A stretch of DNA of 48,630 bases, taken from NCBI GenBank assembly GCA_041623895.1, contig JBFJVZ010000003.1:1-48630 (forward strand). The letters run 5' to 3'. The first letter of the stretch is position 1, and each line of letters begins with the position of its first letter. The notes beneath the pieces were generated by a model. It was given only the letters and a program-made list of their open reading frames with translations. It searched no databases and was not told the DNA's origin. The stretch is from JBFJVZ01 sp041623895. GTDB taxonomy: Bacteria; Planctomycetota; Planctomycetia; Pirellulales; Pirellulaceae. The translations under genes were made by a program, and so were the position numbers. Below, in pieces: positions 44,744 through 48,630 of this stretch.

Positions 44744-45090
44744 CCAATCCTCCGTGATTCTTACTTAAGCCACGACGTCTTGCCGTTGGTGCGTTATTGG
44801 TAGTGAAGCGCTAATATCTTCACCAATGCGAATAATGAATGCCTGACATCATGTCGAGCGATCACCACACGCGTGTGATTCAGCGAAGGCACAAACGAAA
44901 GTTTCGGTTGGTGCCATCATGTGAATCGTATTCCTGGTAGGTTAGAAAGCTAAGTCAGATGACCCGTACTCTCTAGTCGATCTATGCCGAAACTTTGGAA
45001 AACCTCTCAAGTGGCTATCGTTCAGAACGGCTTCAATCATTTTCGGTATCGGACGTTGGCGGCCCGAGCATGAATTGTTTTCTGGAATTC
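44744..45090. other. Intergenic region between flhF and the sigma gene
   Basis: These 347 bases contain no supported gene. In many flagellar clusters flhG (a MinD-like ATPase) sits between flhF and fliA, but no frame here has its length or P-loop. The gap probably carries a promoter for the sigma gene, which I could not identify. Confidence 0.55.
44749..44753 (-). promoter_or_regulatory. Shine-Dalgarno sequence of the sigma gene
   Basis: GGAGG on the minus strand lies five bases before ATG 44743. It fixes the start of the sigma-factor gene. Confidence 0.8.
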
Positions 45091-46221
45091 CTATGCCGCA
45101 TTGATCTGCGGGATTGCCGCTTGTGCCGGTAATAATCTGGAAACCAATTTGTCGGCGTCAGCTGGTTCGATATCGTCGGGGACTTGTTGTCCGTTGGTCA
45201 CGTAACTGACGGGAATCCCGGAGAAATTGTCGGACGACGTGATTGCGGACAACACGCCCGCGGTATGCGAGGCTTCGTCCAGTTTGGTCAGGATCGCTGC
45301 TGTCGGTCGTGCGTGAGCGAAGCCGTCCAACACGGTTCGGACTGCCGCAGCCGATGAAGTCGCACTGAGCACCAAATGTGTTTCGTCCGGCTGCGCTGCC
45401 CGCAACAGGTCGACCAGCTGGTCAATACGCACATCACTGCGGGGACTGCGTCCCGCGGTATCGATCAGCACCAGATCGACATCACCAAGGTTTTCAATGG
45501 CCGGTCCCATCTGACTTGGCTGCTCGACGACCTGCATCGGTAGATCCATGATCTCGGCATATGCCTTTAATTGCTGGACCGCGGCGATTCGAAAGGTGTC
45601 AATCGTCAGCAGTCCGACACGTCGTTTTTGTTCGAGTCGAAAACCGGCAGCAAGCTTGGCAATCGTTGTTGTCTTGCCGACGCCAGTCGGTCCGACCAGG
45701 GCCACAACTTGTCGGTCTCCCGGATTGGTACGGATGGGGCCAGTGATTCGCAATTCTCGGGCCACCGATTGTTGCAAATGCTCCAGCCAACGCTCATCGT
45801 CAAACTCGCCGAGATTTGCGATGAAACTATTGGTGGAGTTCAACCAGCGATCGACGGCTGCCGGTGCCGCGCCAAGGCTGAGCAACTCGGATCGATACGA
45901 TTCCAAATTTGGATTCAATGATCTTGTCGAACGATCTGAATTGACGATCGCGGCCGTGATCGATGTTGGTACGTCGCCCGCCATTGTCATTCTGGCGTCG
46001 ACTTTGCGGCGCGCGGCACTGCTGTCGACCGGGAAAGCCAGCGGTTCATCGGCTGCTTCTTTCAAGCCAGCAGTCACTTCCACGTAGCTTCTGCCCAGCC
46101 ACCCCATCCACCCGTCCCGAACCTGGCGAGTATGCAATACCGAAGCTTCGGGACCCATTTGTTGACGGATCTCTTCAAGTGCGGCTTGCAAGCTTGCGGC
46201 GCGAAAGGTGCGAATTTGCAT
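45091..46221 (-). CDS. flhF: Flagellar SRP-type GTPase FlhF
   Basis: FlhF fixes the position and number of flagella. The 376 residues begin with the short B domain (MQIRTFRAASLQAALEEIRQ) and a variable linker. The NG-GTPase follows with VVALVGPTGVGKTTTIAKLA (G1 P-loop), LLTIDTFRIAAVQQLKAYAE, VDLVLIDTAGRSPRSD (G3), AAILTKLDEASHTAGVLS (G4 TKLD) and GIPVSYVTNGQQVPDDIEPA, all as in FlhF and SRP54 relatives. All nucleotide-binding motifs are intact. It starts 36 bases after the flhA stop and should be co-transcribed with it. Confidence 0.95.
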   Translation of the reverse strand: MQIRTFRAASLQAALEEIRQQMGPEASVLHTRQVRDGWMGWLGRSYVEVTAGLKEAADEPLAFPVDSSAARRKVDARMTMAGDVPTSITAAIVNSDRSTRSLNPNLESYRSELLSLGAAPAAVDRWLNSTNSFIANLGEFDDERWLEHLQQSVARELRITGPIRTNPGDRQVVALVGPTGVGKTTTIAKLAAGFRLEQKRRVGLLTIDTFRIAAVQQLKAYAEIMDLPMQVVEQPSQMGPAIENLGDVDLVLIDTAGRSPRSDVRIDQLVDLLRAAQPDETHLVLSATSSAAAVRTVLDGFAHARPTAAILTKLDEASHTAGVLSAITSSDNFSGIPVSYVTNGQQVPDDIEPADADKLVSRLLPAQAAIPQINAA

Positions 46222-46257
46222 TACAAATCGTGGTTGATTGGTTGCTGGGGTGGTGGT

Positions 46258-48324
46258 CTACAAACCAATGACCCCGTGGGACTGAACCTTTGTGTCTCGT
46301 GTGATCTCGTGGTAGGACAACACCTTCAGCCAAGGCAGCGGGGAAGACGTTATCTGTTTCACGGCAGTCCGAATGCCAAATCCCACCAATACGACAGGTG
46401 GATGGCCGTCCGCTAATAGCTTCTTAGCGGCTTCTTGAATTCTGCCGCAAGTGATGTCTACAAGTTCCGGGCTGAACCTGACGAATAGTCCCTGTTCAGT
46501 CGTTTGCATGCTTTCGCTGATCTGATCTTCGAGACCAGGATCCAGCGTCAGCACATGAAGGATCGATTCTTGATCGCGATATCGTGTGCAAATCGTACGA
46601 CACAAACGCTGGCGGACCGCTTCGCACAGCTGCACCAGGTCATCCGTCCCCGCAGCAGCGTCGCTCAAGGCTTCCAAAATGGTTCCCAGTTGCCGAATCG
46701 GCACGTCCTCGCGTAACAGCAGCTTCAATACTTGCTGCACTTGACCAAGCGTCATGACGCCAGGAATTAACTCGTCGACGGCGGACGGAGATGTTTCACG
46801 CAATCGGTCAATCAGATCTTTGGTGGCATCTCGCGAGAGCAAATCGTCCGCGTGTAACTTTGCTACCGATTCCAGGTGGCTGACCAACACTTCGCCGGCC
46901 GTAAACAAAGAGTATCCGTAAATGGCGGCTTGTTCCCGTTGGGACACGTCAATCCACCAGGCAGGACGACCGTAGGGCGTATCGCCCGCGGGTTGTCCAG
47001 CAACCGTTCCGGTTGTCCGCCCACCATCCACCGCCAACAGTTTCCCCGGCTGTACATCTGCCTGGCCGACCGGGTTTCCCGAGATTTGAATCTGATATTC
47101 AAACTCGCCCAACTGTACGTCGTCGTGCACACGCACCTTGGGCAACACAATCCCAATATCGGTGGCAATCGAATTGCGAGCAGCACCGATTCGTTGCATC
47201 AAGTCACCACCCCGGGCCGGATCAGCCAGATCAAGTAAACCGAGTCCGATCGACAACTCCATCGGATCCACTGACAAATAATCCTCGACCCGTCTTTGTG
47301 AGGCCGACGCTTCGCGCGACTGGGCTGCTCGTCTGCTCTTTTCCTCTTCCTCTCGTCGTAAGATCGTGTCTTGTCGATTCATCACAATCGCCAGTCCAAC
47401 GCAACCAATCCCCAGAGTGGCGATGGGGATGGTCGGCAGATTGGTCGCAATCAAGAGAATCAAGAAACCACCTGCGATCGCCAGGGCACGCGAGTTGCCA
47501 AACAGTTGCTGGAGAAACTGGGTCGGCAAGTTGGCTTGCTGAGCGCTGCGGGTGACAAGCAGACCGGCGGCGACCGAAATCAATAGCGCCGGGACCTGGC
47601 TGACCAGTCCGTCACCAATGGTTAGCTTTGTATAGACGTCGACTGCTTGTCCGACGGGCATTCCGGCCTGAATCACACCGATGTAAAGGCCCCCCAGAAT
47701 GTTGATGATCGTGATCACGATCCCGGCGATGGCATCACCACGGACGAATTTGCTGGCCCCATCCATGGCTCCATAGAAGTCCGCCTGGGCTCGAATTTCG
47801 TCGCGGCGTCGCTGCGCTTCCTGTTCGTCGATCAGTCCCGCATTGACGTCGGCATCGATCGCCATTTGACGTCCCGGCATCCCATCCAGGGCAAAACGTG
47901 CGGCCACTTCGCTGATCCGCGACGAACCTTTGGTAATGACTACGAATTGAATCAAGACAATGATCAGAAAGATGATCAATCCCACCGCTACTTGATCGCC
48001 GGCAACAAACTGACCGAAACTGCGGATCACTCCGCCAGCGGCCGCTAATCCCTGATCATCAGCTGCGGTCAAGATCAGCCTGGTGGTGGCGACGTTCAGC
48101 ACCAAGCGAGCCAAAGTGGTTGCCAGCAACAATGAGGGAAACACGCTGAATTCCAGCGGTGTTGCCACGTGGATCGTGGTCAGCAAGACGATCACGCCGA
48201 TCGTGATGTTGCAAGCCAACAGCAAGTCCATCAGCGCCGGCGGCAAGGGAACCAGGATGACCACCAGGCAGGCAATGATGCCCAGTGGAAACACCAGGTC
48301 TCGATATCGCAGCAGTAATTGCAC
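46258..48324 (-). CDS. flhA: Flagellar export apparatus protein FlhA
   Basis: FlhA is the large membrane subunit of the flagellar type III export gate. The 688 residues have about eight N-terminal hydrophobic helices (DLVFPLGIIACLVVILVPLP, LLLACNITIGVIVLLTTIHV, LIIFLIIVLIQFVVITKGSS). The highly conserved cytosolic loop RISEVAARFALDGMPGRQMA IDADVNAGLI is present. The C-terminal cytosolic domain contains LHADDLLSRDATKDLIDRL and VDELIPGVMTLGQVQQVLKL with LLREDVPIRQLGTILEAL. Flagellar rather than virulence FlhA is indicated by the linked flhF and sigma-28 genes. It is complete at both ends. Confidence 0.96.
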   Translation of the reverse strand: MQLLLRYRDLVFPLGIIACLVVILVPLPPALMDLLLACNITIGVIVLLTTIHVATPLEFSVFPSLLLATTLARLVLNVATTRLILTAADDQGLAAAGGVIRSFGQFVAGDQVAVGLIIFLIIVLIQFVVITKGSSRISEVAARFALDGMPGRQMAIDADVNAGLIDEQEAQRRRDEIRAQADFYGAMDGASKFVRGDAIAGIVITIINILGGLYIGVIQAGMPVGQAVDVYTKLTIGDGLVSQVPALLISVAAGLLVTRSAQQANLPTQFLQQLFGNSRALAIAGGFLILLIATNLPTIPIATLGIGCVGLAIVMNRQDTILRREEEEKSRRAAQSREASASQRRVEDYLSVDPMELSIGLGLLDLADPARGGDLMQRIGAARNSIATDIGIVLPKVRVHDDVQLGEFEYQIQISGNPVGQADVQPGKLLAVDGGRTTGTVAGQPAGDTPYGRPAWWIDVSQREQAAIYGYSLFTAGEVLVSHLESVAKLHADDLLSRDATKDLIDRLRETSPSAVDELIPGVMTLGQVQQVLKLLLREDVPIRQLGTILEALSDAAAGTDDLVQLCEAVRQRLCRTICTRYRDQESILHVLTLDPGLEDQISESMQTTEQGLFVRFSPELVDITCGRIQEAAKKLLADGHPPVVLVGFGIRTAVKQITSSPLPWLKVLSYHEITRDTKVQSHGVIGL

Positions 48325-48630
48325 GGATAAAGTTTGTTGCGCGTAAACGACGGTTCCGCTGAATTCGGCGGATGTTTCCGATTAGCGCAGACGGTACTCA
48401 ATCCGCCGCAACCCGGTAAAGGTTAGACAATGGACAAAAGCCAGATTGGCGTGTTTCACAAGCGGTTTCACTTCGCAAAGATTTAGGGGGCAGATTGAGC
48501 GAACCATGCAGCTGCAGCGGTCGCCGATCATCCGTCCTCAAAGTCGTCGTTTGCTCCTAGGCTGTGAATTTATGATCGTCGTCGTTCGCTCCGCGAACGA
48601 TCGTTCCCTTAAGCGTTCGTTTGCGGAGCA
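48325..48630. other. Upstream region of flhA, no gene seen
   Basis: These 306 bases to the window edge contain no supported gene. They probably hold the flhA promoter or the end of an upstream gene outside the window. The last 50 bases contain palindromic repeats (separate entry). Confidence 0.5.
48583..48629. repeat. Overlapping inverted repeats at the window end
   Basis: CGTTCGCTCCGCGAACG (48583-48599) is a perfect 7-base stem with a TCC loop. Its right part, GCTCCGCGAACG (48588-48599), pairs again, with a TTT bulge-like interruption, with CGTTCG...GCGGAGC at 48614-48629. The two folds exclude each other. No T-run follows, so it is not a terminator. It resembles a dispersed palindromic element. 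Confidence 0.5.

Noticed and set aside
1..48630. tRNA, rRNA, CRISPR arrays, insertion sequences, prophage
   Set aside because: Intergenic regions were read for cloverleaf ends, spaced direct repeats and transposase motifs; none was found.

Overview
The window looks like a chromosome segment of a planctomycete, probably of the Pirellulales/Rhodopirellula type. This is inferred from gene content, not from a marker gene. The supporting genes are a BatA-like VWA membrane-protein operon, a DUF1800/DUF1501 secreted pair, a Planctomycete-type cytochrome c fused to a DUF2231-like membrane domain, a DUF1559-like protein with a zinc ribbon, a divergent ECF-sigma-like protein, a soluble Ser/Thr kinase, and many long secreted proteins of unknown function. 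No rRNA, tRNA, CRISPR array, insertion sequence or phage gene was seen.

Layout. 1-13099 (+): a tightly packed run of envelope genes, mostly with overlapping stop/start codons. It holds a BatA-like VWA protein (cut by the window edge), a VWA/glutamine-amidotransferase-like membrane protein, a large three-TM protein whose frame is interrupted by one UGA, two secreted LTxxQ-type helical proteins, a secreted alpha/alpha-toroid (prenyltransferase-repeat) protein, and a 967-aa secreted repeat protein ending in a thioredoxin domain. 13211-15453: small orphan genes, a DUF4303-like protein and an ankyrin-repeat remnant. 15445-18742 (-): a secreted carboxypeptidase-regulatory-like protein, queC, and a YhaM-type OB-HD nuclease. 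19005-25700 (+): sigma-like protein, cytochrome/DUF2231 protein, ppk1, and a 681-aa secreted protein. 25765-29592 (-): nrnA-like DHH phosphoesterase, ribF, nnrD, larB. 29698-34795 (+): argG, DUF1800, DUF1501. 34803-38222: DUF1559-like (-), dtd (+), YdjM-like (-), CvpA (+). 38887-43612 (-): seven-heme cytochrome c, accA, Ser/Thr kinase, glycosyltransferase. 43946-48324 (-): the flagellar genes fliA-type sigma, flhF and flhA, with a clear terminator after the sigma gene.

Most notable observation: the large membrane-protein gene starting at 4138 reads without frame change through a UGA at 6811-6813 into a further 200 codons of well-formed protein. The UGA lies in a U-P-G-C context, the arrangement of a selenocysteine version of a CxxC redox motif. 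A hairpin with a G in the first two loop bases sits 21 nt downstream, where bacterial SECIS elements lie. A thioredoxin-domain protein with a CGPC motif is encoded about 6 kb later in the same gene run. A nonsense mutation or a sequence error is the main alternative.

Other points: paired REP-like palindromes at two unlinked intergenic sites, a kinase with altered HRD and DFG motifs next to accA, translational coupling of larB and nnrD, and several intergenic repeats. Assignments come from reading the sequence without database searches, and family names rest on motif recognition.
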